This document shows, one piece after another, positions 1 to 12,925 of a stretch of DNA of 64,000 nucleotides. The stretch is from the NCBI GenBank assembly GCA_022414725.1, contig CM039464.1, positions 41,222,655 to 41,286,654 on the forward strand, in the 5' to 3' direction. Position numbers and translations under genes: made by a program. Below the pieces are notes generated by a model, which made no database searches, was not told where the DNA came from, and worked only from the letters and a program-made list of their open reading frames with translations. This DNA comes from Microglena sp. YARC (lineage: Eukaryota > Chlorophyta > Chlorophyceae > Chlamydomonadales > Chlamydomonadaceae). The number at the start of each line of letters is the position of its first letter. The stretch's first letter is position 1.

Positions 1-3000
1 CAAATTGCGCAAATGCTAACTTCGAACTACGCAATGAATTGAACTGGTGCTCTTCCAACCTCTGAATCTGCCAATCTTGCTATTAATAGCATGCCTCAGT
101 ACTGATCATTCGTTCTGCAGACCTGCGAAGCTTCAAAATTAATTACTATCAGCCCAAGTGGGTAACACCACCCTGCGAACCTGTGGAGTTTGGACCAGCG
201 CAGCTTTGAGCTACGTGCTCTGACCTAGGGGCCCATCGCCTGCAACCTGCTGGACGTGCTACTTGCGAACGTGGAAATTGAGCATATGCTGACCTTCGAA
301 CTGCGGAATTGATAACTGGTGCACTTCCGACCCCCGTCTCAGCCAAAGTGACTTGCTATTTATAGCTACCTAAGTACCAATCGTTCCTTCTGCGGAGCTG
401 CGAAGCTACACAAGTAAGAACTAACTCGCTACCAAGAAGGTGACACTACCCTGAGAAGCTGCAGAGCTTCGACCAACGCAGCTTTCAGATTCGTGCTTCG
501 ACCTAGGGGGCAGCGGCGTTGCACAATGGTAGCCACTTATCTCCATTCTCCATGGCCAGGCGCAACTCTAGGCCCAGCCATTCCAAATCATGGGCAGAGC
601 GGCTATTGAGACCCTATGCTCACCGGTATTCTCCCAAAGCACATGCCACATGCGCTCTCAAACTGCGCTACATTCGTGTCATACCCACACAACGCATAAC
701 CACCCGGCCAGCCCGGCCAGCCCAATGCATGCCGACCCACGCTACAGGCATCCACCCCGACACACCCGACCACCCCCTCGCGTCGGGTCAGGCCCAGACC
801 GGAACGGCTCATACTGCCCAGCCCACACATGCAACACCTTCTCAAAATCCCTAAAATTAACCCGACCTCTGATTGGTCTCATTTTTTCTGCATCAAATTA
901 TTACAACTAAAGCCAACCTTCATGTATGCTCTGCATGACAGTAGAGGCACGTTCAATACTGCTTTAAACAGCAACACTGCAAAATGTCCCTTATTTGTTT
1001 GTTTGTTACTTTGTTGTTACTTTGAAAGCAACAAGGCTACAACATAAGTACATAACTGACCGCCCGTACATAAGCTTATAATTCAAAAACCAACAGCACA
1101 GGGGCGGTCAATATAGTTACCGCCCTCAATGTAGGAGAGACTCAAGAGTTACACCGAGTCACTCAAACTCAAAAATTGTCAAAAGGGGGCCGACCAACTG
1201 AGTGTAACAAAAACGAGTAACCGGATGCAGAGCCATGAAGAACCTAAAGGGTTCGCGTGAAAGAAGCATCCGCCGCAAGCCAACTGTCCATGCAACATGC
1301 AACATTCGCGTTTCCGTCCGACCCTGAGCCATCGCCTGCAAACTCCCATCGCGGCTGGACCTGCTACTTGCGCGCAACGTGCAAATTGCGCAAATGCTAA
1401 CTTCGAACTACGCAATTGAATTGAACTGGTGCTCTTCCAACCTCTGAATCTGCCAATCTTGCTATTAATAGCATGCCTCGTACTGATCATTCGTTCTGCA
1501 GACCTGCGAAGCTTCAAAATTAATTACTATCAGCCCAAGTGGGTAACACCACCCTGCGAACCTGTGGAGTTTGGACCAGCGCAGCTTTGAGCTACGTGCT
1601 CTGACCTAGGGGCCCATCGCCTGCAACCTGCTGGACGTGCTACTTGCGAACGTGGAAATTGAGCATATGCTGACCTTCGAACTGCGGAATTGATAACTGG
1701 TGCACTTCCGACCCCCGTCTCAGCCAAAGTGACTTGCTATTTATAGCTACCTAAGTACCAATCGTTCCTTCTGCGGAGCTGCGAAGCTACACAAGTAAGA
1801 ACTAACTCGCTACCCAAGAAGGTGACACTACCCTGAGAAGCTGCAGAGCTTCGACCAACGCAGCTTTCAGATTCGTGCTTCGACCTAGGGGGCAGCGGCG
1901 TTGCACAATGGTAGCCACTTATCTCCATTCTCCATGGCCAGGCGCAACTCTAGGCCCAGCCATTCCAAATCATGGGCAGAGCGGCTATTGAGACCCTATG
2001 CTCACCACGGTATTCTCCCAAAGCACATGCCACATGCGCTCTCAAACTGCGCTACATTCGTGTCATACCCACACAACGCATAACCACCCGGCCAGCCCGG
2101 GCCAGCCCAATGCATGCCGACCCACGCTACAGGCATCCACCCCGACACACCCGACCACCCCCTCGCGTCGGGTCAGGCCCAGACCGGAACGGCTCATACT
2201 GCCCAGCCCACACATGCAACACCTTCTCAAAAATCCCCTAAAATTAACCCGACCTCTGATTGGTCTCATTTTTTCTGCATCAAATTCTTACAACTAAAGC
2301 CAACCTTCATGTATGCTCTGCATGACAGTAGAGGCACGTTCAATACTGCTTTAAACAGCAACACTGCAAAATGTCCCTTATTTGTTTGTTTGTTACTTTG
2401 TTGTTACTTTGAAAGCAACAAGGCTACAACATAAGTACATAACTGACCGCCCGTACATAAGCTTATAATTCAAAAACCAACAGCTCAGGGGGCGGTCAAT
2501 ATAGTTACCGCCCTCAATGTAGGAGAGACTCAAGAGTTACACCGAGTCACTCAAACTCAAAAATTGTCAAAAGGGGGCCGACCAACTGAGTGTAACAAAA
2601 ACGAGTAACCGGATGAAGAGCCATGAAGAACCTAAAGGGTTCGCGTGGAAAGCATCCGCCGCAAGCCAACTGTCCATGCAACATGCAACATTCGCGTTTC
2701 CGTCCGACCCTGAGCCATCGCCTGCAAACTCCCATCGCGGCTGGACCTGCTACTTGCGCGCAACGTGCAAATTGCGCAAATGCTAACTTCGAACTACGCA
2801 ATTGAATTGAACTGGTGCTTTCCAACCTCTGAATCTGCCAATCTTGCTATTAATAGCATGCCTCTTACTGATCATTCGTTCTGCAGACCTGCGAAGCTTC
2901 AAAATTAATTACTATCAGCCCAAGTGGGTAACACCACCCTGCGAACCTGTGGAGTTTGGACCAGCGCAGCTTTGAGCTACGTGCTCTGACCTAGGGGCCC

Positions 3001-6000
3001 ATCGCCTGCAACCTGCTGGACGTGCTACTTGCGAACGTGGAAATTGAGCATATGCTGACCTTCGAACTGCGGAATTGATAACTGGTGCACTTCCGACCCC
3101 CGTCTCAGCCAAAGTGACTTGCTATTTATAGCTACCTAAGTACCAATCGTTCCTTCTGCGGAGCTGCGAAGCTACACAAGTAAGAACTAACTCGCTACCC
3201 AAGAAGGTGACACACCCTGAGAAGCTGCAGAGCTTCGACCAACGCAGCTTTCAGATTCGTGCTTCGACCTAGGGGGCAGCGGCGTTGCACAATGGTAGCC
3301 ACTTAATCTCCATTCTCCATGGCCAGGCGCAACTCTAGGCCCAGCCATTCCAAATCATGGGCAGAGCGGCTATTGAGACCCTATGCTCACCTATTCTCCC
3401 AAAGCACATGCCACATGCGCTCTCAAACTGCGCTACATTCGTGTCATACCCACACAACGCATAACCACCCGGCCAGCCCCCAGCCCAATGCATGCCGACC
3501 CACGCTACAGGCATCCACCCCGACACACCCGACCACCCCCTCGCGTCGGGTCAGGCCCAGACCGGAACGGCTCATACTGCCCAGCCCACACATGCAACAC
3601 CTTCTCAAAATCCCCTAAAATTAACCCGACCTCTGATTGGTCTCATTTTTTCTGCATCAAATTCTTACAACTAAAGCCAACCTTCATGTATGCTCTGCAT
3701 GACAGTAGAGGCACGTTCAATACTGCTTTAAACAGCAACACTGCAAAATGTCCCTTATTTGTTTGTTTGTTACTTTGTTGTTACTTTGAAAGCAACAAGG
3801 CTACAACATAAGTACATAACTGACCGCCCGTACATAAGCTTATAATTCAAAAACCAACAGCACAGGGGGCGGTCAATATAGTTACCGCCCTCAATGTAGG
3901 AGAGACTCAAGAGTTACACCGAGTCACTCAAACTCAAAATTGTCAAAAGGGGGCCGACCAACTGAGTGTAACAAAAACGAGTAACCGGATGAAGAGCCAT
4001 GAAGAACCTAAAGGGTTCGCGTGGAAAGCATCCGCCGCAAGCCAACTGTCCATGCAACATGCAACATTCGCGTTTCCGTCCGACCCTGAGCCATCGCCTG
4101 CAAACTCCCATCGCGGCTGGACCTGCTACTTGCGCGCAACGTGCAAATTGCGCAAATGCTAACTTCGAACTACGCAATTGAATTGAACTGGTGCTCTTCC
4201 AACCTCTGAATCTGCCAATCTTGCTATTAATAGCATGCCTCAAGTACTGATCATTCGTTCTGCAGACCTGCGAAGCTTCAAAATTAATTACTATCAGCCC
4301 AAGTGGGTAACACCACCCTGCGAACCTGTGGAGTTTGGACCAGCGCAGCTTTGAGCTACGTGCTCTGACCTAGGGGCCCATCGCCTGCAACCTGCTGGAC
4401 GTGCTACTTGCGAACGTGGAAATTGAGCATATGCTGACCTTCGAACTGCGGAATTGATAACTGGTGCACTTCCGACCCCCGTCTCAGCCAAAGTGACTTG
4501 CTATTTATAGCTACCTAAGTACCAATCGTTCCTTCTGCGGAGCTGCGAAGCTACACAAGTAAGAACTAACTCGCTACCCAAGAAGGTGACACTACCCTGA
4601 GAAGCTGCAGAGCTTCGACCAACGCAGCTTTCAGATTCGTGCTTCGACCTAGGGGGCAGCGGCGTTGCACAATGGTAGCCACTTATCTCCATTCTCCATG
4701 GCCAGGCGCAACTCTAGGCCCAGCCATTCCAAATCATGGGCAGAGCGGCTATTGAGACCCTATGCTCACCGGTATTCTCCCAAAGCACATGCCACATGCG
4801 CTCTCAAACTGCGCTACATTCGTGTCATACCCACACAACGCATAACCACCCGGCCAGCCCAATGCATGCCGACCCACGCTACAGGCATCCACCCCGACAC
4901 ACCCGACCACCCCCTCGCGTCGGGTCAGGCCCAGACCGGAACGGCTCATACTGCCCAGCCCACACATGCAACACCTTCTCAAAATCCCCTAAAATTAACC
5001 CGACCTCTGATTGGTCTCATTTTTTCTGCATCAAATTCTTACAACTAAAGCCAACCTTCATGTATGCTCTGCATGACAGTAGAGGCACGTTCAATACTGC
5101 TTTAAACAGCAACACTGCAAAATGTCCCTTATTTGTTTGTTTGTTACTTTGTTGTTACTTTGAAAGCAACAAGGCTACAACATAAGTACATAACTGACCG
5201 CCCGTACATAAGCTTATAATTCCAAAAACCAACAGCTCAGGGGCGGTCAATATAGTTACCGCCCTCAATGTAGGAGAGACTCAAGAGTTACACCGAGTCA
5301 CTCAAACTCAAAAATTGTCAAAAAGGGGGCCGACCAACTGAGTGTAACAAAAACGAGTAACCGGATGAAGAGCCATGAAGAACCTAAAGGGTTCGCGTGA
5401 AAGAAGCATCCGCCGCAAGCCAACTGTCCATGCAACATGCAACATTCGCGTTTCCGTCCGACCCTGAGCCATCGCCTGCAAACTCCCATCGCGGCTGGAC
5501 CTGCTACTTGCGCGCAACGTGCAAATTGCGCAAATGCTAACTTCGAACTACGCAATTGAATTGAACTGGTGCTTCTTCCAACCTCTGAATCTGCCAATCT
5601 TGCTATTAATAGCATGCCTCAAGTACTGATCATTCGTTCTGCAGACCTGCGAAGCTTCAAAATTAATTACTATCAGCCCAAGTGGGTAACACCACCCTGC
5701 GAACCTGTGGAGCTTGGACCAGCGCAGCTTTGAGCTACGTGCTCTGACCTAGGGGCCCATCGCCTGCAACCTGCTGGACGTGCTACTTGCGAACGTGGAA
5801 ATTGAGCATATGCTGACCTTCGAACTGCGGAATTGATAACTGGTGCACTTCCGACCCCCGTCTCAGCCAAAGTGACTTGCTATTTATAGCTACCTAAGTA
5901 CCAATCGTTCCTTCTGCGGAGCTGCGAAGCTACACAAGTAAGAACTAACTCGCTAACCAAGAAGGTGACACTACCCTGAGAAGCTGCAGAGCTTCGACCA

Positions 6001-9000
6001 ACGCAGCTTTCAGATTCGTGCTTCGACCTAGGGGGCAGCGGCGTTGCACAATGGTAGCCACTTATCTCCATTCTCCATGGCCAGGCGCAACTCTAGGCCC
6101 AGCCATTCCAAATCATGGGCAGAGCGGCTATTGAGACCCTATGCTCACCTATTCTCCCAAAGCACATGCCACATGCGCTCTCAAACTGCGCTACATTCGT
6201 GTCATACCCACACAACGCATAACCACCCGGCCAGCCCAATGCATGCCGACCCACGCTACAGGCATCCACCCCGACACACCCGACCACCCCCTCGCGTCGG
6301 GTCAGGCCCAGACCGGAACGGCTCATACTGCCCAGCCCACACATGCAACACCTTCTCAAAATCCCCTAAAATTAACCCGACCTCTGATTGGTCTCATTTT
6401 TTCTGCATCAAATTCTTACAACTAAAGCCAACCTTCATGTATGCTCTGCATGACAGTAGAGGCACGTTCAATACTGCTTTAAACAGCAACACTGCAAAAT
6501 GTCCCTTATTTGTTTGTTTGTTACTTTGTTGTTACTTTGAAAGCAACAAGGCTACAACATAAGTACATAACTGACCGCCCGTACATAAGCTTATAATTCC
6601 AAAAACCAACAGCTCAGGGGGCGGTCAATATAGTTACCGCCCTCAATGTAGGAGAGACTCAAGAGTTACACCGAGTCACTCAAACTCAAAAATTGTCAAA
6701 AGGGGGCCGACCAACTGAGTGTAACAAAAACGAGTAACCGGATGAAGAGCCATGAAGAACCTAAAGGGTTCGCGTGAAAGAAGCATCCGCCGCAAGCCAA
6801 CTGTCCATGCAACATGCAACATTCGCGTTTCCGTCCGACCCTGAGCCATCGCCTGCAAACTCCCATCGCGGCTGGACCTGCTACTTGCGCGCAACGTGCA
6901 AATTGCGCAAATGCTAACTTCGAACTACGCAATTGAATTGAACTGGTGCTCTTCCAACCTCTGAATCTGCCAATCTTGCTATTAATAGCATGCCTCAGTA
7001 CTGATCATTCGTTCTGCAGACCTGCGAAGCTTCAAAATTAATTACTATCAGCCCAAGTGGGTAACACCACCCTGCGAACCTGTGGAGTTTGGACCAGCGC
7101 AGCTTTGAGCTACGTGCTCTGACCTAGGGGCCCATCGCCTGCAACCTGCTGGACGTGCTACTTGCGAACGTGGAAATTGAGCATATGCTGACCTTCGAAC
7201 TGCGGAATTGATAACTGGTGCACTTCCGACCCCCGTCTCTGCCAAAGTGACTTGCTATTTATAGCTACCTAAGTACCAATCGTTCCTTCTGCGGAGCTGC
7301 GAAGCTACACAAGTAAGAACTAACTCGCTAACCAAGAAGGTGACACACCCTGAGAAGCTGCAGAGCTTCGACCAACGCAGCTTTCAGATTCGTGCTTCGA
7401 CCTAGGGGGCAGCGGCGTTGCACAATAGTAGCCACTTGTCTCCATTCTCCATGGCCAGGCGCAACTCTAGGCCCAGCCATTCCAAATCATGGGCAGAGCG
7501 GCTATTGAGACCCTATGCTCACCTATTCTCCCAAAGCACATGCCACATGCGCTCTCAAACTGCGCTACATTCGTGTAATACCCACACAACGCATAACCAC
7601 CCGGCCAGCCCAATGCATGCCGACCCACGCTACAGGCATCCACCCCGACACACCCGACCACCCCCTCGCGTCGGGTCAGGCCCAGACCGGAACGGCTCAT
7701 ACTGCCCAGCCCACACATGCAACACCTTCTCAAAATCCCCTAAAATTAACCCGACCTCTGATTGGTCTCATTTTTTCTGCATCAAATTCTTACAACTAAA
7801 GCCAACCTTCATGTATGCTCTGCATGACAGTAGAGGCACGTTCAATACTGCTTTAAACAGCAACACTGCAAAATGTCCCTTATTTCTTTGTTTGTTACTT
7901 TGTTGTTACTTTGAAAGCAACAAGGCTACAACATAAGTACATAACTGACCGCCCGTACATAAGCTTATAATTCCAAAAACCAACAGCTCAGGGGGCGGTC
8001 AATATAGTTACCGCCCTCAATGTAGGAGAGACTCAAGAGTTACACCGAGTCACTCAAACTCTAAAATTGTCAAAAGGGGGCCGACCAACTAGTGTAACAA
8101 AAACGAGTAACCGGATGCAGAGCCATGAAGAACCTAAAGGGTTCGCGTGGAAAAGCATCCGCCGCAAGCCAACTGTCCATGCAACATGCAACATTCGCGT
8201 TTCCGTCCGACCCTGAGCCATCGCCTGCAAACTCCCATCGCGGCTGGACCTGCTACTTGCGCGCAACGTGCAAATTGCGCAAATGCTAACTTCGAACTAC
8301 GCAATTGAATTGAACTGGTGCTTTCCAACCTCTGAATCTGCCAATCTTGCTATTAATAGCATGCCTCAATACTGATCATTCGTTCTGCAGACCTGCGAAG
8401 CTTCAAAATTAATTACTATCAGCCCAAGTGGGTAACACCACCCTGCGAACCTGTGGAGCTTGGACCAGCGCAGCTTTGAGCTACGTGCTCTGACCTAGGG
8501 GCCCATCGCCTGCAACCTGCTGGACGTGCTACTTGCGAACGTGGAAATTGAGCATATGCTGACCTTCGAACTGCGGAATTGATAACTGGTGCACTTCCGA
8601 CCCCCGTCTCAGCCAAAGTGACTTGCTATTTATAGCTACCTAAGTACCAATCGTTCCTTCTGCGGAGCTGCGAAGCTACACAAGTAAGAACTAACTCGCT
8701 ACCAAGAAGGTGACACCACCCTGAGAAGCTGCAGAGCTTCGACCAACGCAGCTTTCAGATTCGTGCTTCGACCTAGGGGGCAGCGGCGTTGCACAATGGT
8801 AGCCACTTGTCTCCATTCTCCATGGCCAGGCGCAACTCTAGGCCCAGCCATTCCAAATCATGGGCAGAGCGGCTATTGAGACCCTATGCTCACCTATTCT
8901 CCCAAAGCACATGCCACATGCGCTCTCAAACTGCGCTACATTCGTGTCATACCCACACAACGCATAACCACCCGGCCAGCCCAATGCATGCCGACCCACG

Positions 9001-11047
9001 CTACAGGCATCCACCCCGACACACCCGACCACCCCCTCGCGTCGGGTCAGGCCCAGACCGGAACGGCTCATACTGCCCAGCCCACACATGCAACACCTTC
9101 TCAAAATCCCCTAAAATTAACCCGACCTCTGATTGGTCTCATTTTTTCTGCATCAAATTCTTACAACTAAAGCCAACCTTCATGTATGCTCTGCATGACA
9201 GTAGAGGCACGTTCAATACTGCTTTAAACAGCAACACTGCAAAATGTCCCTTATTTTTTTTGTTACTTTGTTGTTACTTTGAAAGCAACAAGGCTACAAC
9301 ATAAGTACATAATCTGACCGCCCGTACATAAGCTTATAATTCCAAAAACCAACAGCTCAGGGGGCGGTCAATATAGTTACCGCCCTCAATGTAGGAGAGA
9401 CTCAAGAGTTACACCGAGTCACTCAAACTCAAAAGGGGGCCGACCATAGCGTCACGTGAGTGTAACAAAAACGAGTAACCGGGTGGAGCCATGAAGAACC
9501 TAAAGGGTTCGCGTCCGCCGCAAGCCAACTGTCCATGCAACATTCGCGTTTCCGTCCGACCCTGAGCCATCGCCTGCACCGCTGGACCTGCTACTTGCGC
9601 GCAACGTGCAAATTGCGCAAATGCTAACTTCGAACTACGCAATTGAATTGAACTGGTGCTCTTCCAACCTCTGAATCTGCCAATCTTGCTATTAATAGCA
9701 TGCCTCAGTACTGATCATTCGTTCTGCAGACCTGCGAAGCTTCAAAATTAATTACGGATCAGCCCAAGTGGGTAACACCACCCTGCGAACCTGTGGAGTT
9801 TGGACCAGCGCAGCTTTGAGCTACGTGCTCTGACCTAGGGGCCCATCGCCTGCAACCTGCTGGACGTGCTACTTGCGAACGTGGAAATTTAGCATATGCT
9901 GACCTTCGAACTGCGGAATTGATAACTGGTGCACTTCCGACCCCCGTCTCAGCCAAAGTGACTTGCTATTTATAGCTATCTAAGTACCAATCGTTCCTTC
10001 TGCGGAGCTGCGAAGCTACACAAGTAAGAACTAACTCGCTACCCAAGAAGTGACACTACCCTGAGAAGCTGCAGAGCTTCGACCAACGCAGCTTTCAGAT
10101 TCGTGCTTCGACCTAGGGGCAGCGGCGTTGCACAATGGTAGCCACTTATCTCCATTCTCCATGGCCAGGCGCAACTCTAGGCCCAGCCATTCCAAATCAT
10201 GGGCAGAGCGGCTATTGAGACCCTATGCTCACCCACGGTATTCTCCCAAAGCACATGCCACATGCGCTCCCTAACTGCGCTACTTTCGTGTCATGCCCAC
10301 ACAGCGCATGACCACCCGGCCAGCCCAATTCATGCCGACCCACGCTACAGGCATCCACCCCGACACACACGACCACCCACCCGCGTCGGGTGCAGCCCAG
10401 ACCTGAACGGCTCATACTGCCCAGCCCACACATGCAACACCTTCTCAAAATACCCTAAAATTAATCCGACCTCTGGTCGATCTCATTTTTCTGCATCAAA
10501 TTATTGCAACCAAAGCCAACCTTCATGTATGCTCTGCATGACAGTAAAAGCACGTTCAAGACTGCTTTAAACAACAACACTGCAAAATGTCCATTGTTTG
10601 TTTGTTTGTTACTTTGTTGTAACTTTGTTACTTTGATTACTTGAAAGCAACAAGGCTACAACATAAGTACATATCTGACCGCCCGTACATAAGCTTATAA
10701 TTCCAAAAACCAACAGCTCAGGGGGCGGTCAATATAGTTACCGCCCTCAATGTAGGAGAGACTCAAGAGTTACACCGAGTCACTCAAACTTAAAAGGGGG
10801 CCGACCATAGTGTCACGTGAGTGTAACAAAAACGAGTAACCGGGTGCGGAGTCGTGGGGAACCTAAAGGGTTCGCGTAGAAAGAACCATCCTTCACAAGC
10901 CAACTGTCCATGCAACATGCAACATTCGCGATTCCGTCTGACCCTGAGCCATCGCCTGCAAACTCCCATCGCGGCTGGACCTGCTACTTGCGTGCAAATT
11001 GCGCAAATGCTAACTTCGAACCACGCAATTGAATTGAACTGGTGCTC
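1..11047. repeat. Satellite array 1, ~1.38 kb unit
   Basis: Head-to-tail copies of one unit. Using the motif gttaccgccctcaatg as the phase marker, units start at 1116, 2504, 3881, 5255, 6633, 8007, 9376 and 10737, giving periods of 1361-1388 bp. The first copy is cut by the window edge and the last is cut at 11047 by the copia-type element. Copies differ mainly by short indels at the same few sites, such as the run of ggccagccc near 700, 2090, 3470 and 4850. Each unit also contains older degenerate sub-repeats of roughly 200-230 bp built around 'ctgcgaagct', 'gacctaggggg' and 'cgcctgcaacctgctgg'. The open frames in the units recur only because the DNA recurs; none has a recognisable domain. 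The last copies (9376 onward) belong to a variant subfamily shared with array 2. Confidence 0.95.
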
Positions 11048-11341
11048 TATCAGCATGAATAGCGGTGCTCTCGCTTGTTTTATGTCTTGGTGACTCCTTG
11101 TGTACTCCCTTAGAACTATCGGTCCTGACAGTACTATGTCAGCTTCCTGTTGATCATCGGTTCTTCTGACACGCGCTGTCTAAGCCTGTACCCTGATCAG
11201 GTTCCAGGCTACCGCCCCCTTTCCTCCACTGGTGCCCCTTAATGGGTCTCCTGTGCTTGTAAATTATTCTCGTCTCCGCATTTATAGATTGGCGTGCTGC
11301 ACACACAAAGTCCACTCTCCGGAGTGTTATCCAAGCTGATA
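11048..11341 (+). repeat. Outer LTR of left arm (copia-type)
   Basis: Homologous to the 341-bp LTRs of the element at 45035-50917. In coding orientation it begins TATCAGCATGAA and ends GCTGATA. It is shorter than the intact LTR. Confidence 0.75.
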
Positions 11342-11474
11342 GGTTATACGGTCCTTCATTTACTACCACTGCTTTGCGATGCAACTTCCGCGAGGACCTC
11401 CCGCCATTTTGAGAAACTCCATGACATGGATGGTCTTTCCTGGACGCGCGGGATGCGCAGTATCATTCTCAGCG

Positions 11475-11885
11475 ATGGCTGCGACCAATCCTTCCAACGG
11501 AGGAACGGCTCCTCTTGATGATTGGCTAGACGTTTGTGCACCAGCTGCCTCTGCTAGCGGTCATGAGAGTCCTTCCGCCATCGTGGAAGTAACCCCCCCG
11601 GTCATTCCTCCATCTTCTCTTCTTTTTCCTCCCCTGCCGTCTGTCGCCTCTTCCCGTCTGTCGTAGATGACTGTGACGTGCAGACTCAAGTCGGCGACTA
11701 GCCTGGACATCGGTGGAGATACCCCGTCTTCGTCTGCTCGCGTCCCTGACGTCGCTAACCTTTCTCCGGTGTTTGAGGCTCTGCCTGCATACCGGAGGTT
11801 GCCAAGCCGACCAAGCTCCCTGCTTATGTCTACGTCGTCTTTGCCCCCTTTGCTCTGCCCAGCCGACGGTCGGCTCCTGGCATGA
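11475..11885 (+). pseudogene. Possible Gag-like start of copia-type element, degraded
   Basis: About 130 bp inside the left LTR an ATG opens a short frame rich in Ser, Ala and Pro, beginning MAATNPSNGGTAPLDDW, which stops after about 64 codons. Similar sequence continues in another frame. The same protein start appears in the right arm on the minus strand near 17030 and, more degraded, near 48250. The position just after the 5' LTR is where gag is expected; no zinc knuckle or protease motif was seen, so the Gag label is inferred from position only. Confidence 0.35.
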
Positions 11886-12639
11886 GCTTGCGCTCTAGTG
11901 GCTCTGTGCTACCTTGTGGAGAAATTTTTCGATCAAACTGGCGGATCGCCGGCACTGCCGTAGGATTCGCCAGAGGAGGACGACCTACGCGTCTGGACCT
12001 GGAGATTCTGGAGGTGGTAGGAAGCAGGGGGGTATGGTCAGCACCACTACGGGTGCTGCTCCCTCTACCTCCCAACCGGGTGAGTCGAGCGATAGAGGGG
12101 GGGACTTGGGATTGACTGATCATCGACGGCGGAATATTAGGACCTTTACATGCCTCGGCTCTGCTTTTCGCATCCTAGCGATAAATTTTCGAATTCTGCC
12201 CTTGCGATTTGCGATTTTCTGCCATTGGTGCGATTTTCTGCACCAGGTGCGACTTGCTGCACTGTCATTCTCGTCTCCTTTTCCCATACCTCTAATCTCG
12301 ACTTCGACCTAACGCTTCCCCACCTTCTGTGATCCCAGGTCTCGCAGCGCCGGACTTCGCCCATGCTACAGGCCGCAGTGGACGCCGTCCTGGCCCTAGT
12401 CCAGCGGCCGTGGAGGATCTTTGGCATGATATCTTGGTGGATATTTTTCTCTCTTAGGCTCCTTGTGACCCCTGGGTGCGTTCCGTGGTTCGACAGAGGT
12501 TGCTACTTTGTCTTCCCGTGCCCCTGGTTCCCCCCTTAGGTGTATGCCTTAGCTACGTGAGTTTGGGTTTCAAGTGTTTGAGTTCTGGTAGGGCTTAGGA
12601 ATTTTTAGTTAAGTGGTATAGAGGCATGGTTGATCTCGA

Positions 12640-12925
12640 TTAGTTGGGGCATGCATGAGTTGTTGATGATGACACTACTCACATGCTAGTGTGTTATCTT
12701 CGCAATCGCGTGTTCATCTAGGGAGACAAGACTCCTTCGGAGCTTTTCTTTGGGGTTGCACCTGATGTGCTCGTTGTTGCGTTTGTTTTGGTTGCCCCTT
12801 GCTATGTCACCTTAGTATTGGGCAGTCACGTAACAAGCTTGATAAAAAGGCATTATTTGGTAGACTGGTTGGGTATTCCCTGGTGAGTAAGGGTTATTAT
12901 ATTTGGGTTTCCAATGTTGCGCCAG
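12640..12925 (+). pseudogene. Degraded copia-type integrase C-terminal segment (left arm)
   Basis: The translation contains, in order and broken by stops, YLRNRVF, DKTPSELFFG, PDVLVV and, after a frame change, a segment resembling the KLDKKA...FVGY.SKGY block. This matches the typical Ty1/copia integrase region just before reverse transcriptase (NR.P...TPYE.W.G.KPDVSHLRVFGC...). At least two in-frame stops and one frameshift make it non-functional. Mirror copies lie on the minus strand near 15590-15880 and 46890-47170. Confidence 0.6.

Noticed and set aside
149..9956. Recurring ORFs in the satellite (65 codons starting MAETGVGSAPV, 60-170 codons starting MHNGSHLSPF and others)
   Set aside because: They repeat only because the satellite repeats. 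Indels at fixed sites change their length and frame between copies, several frames are open on both strands, and no domain is recognisable.
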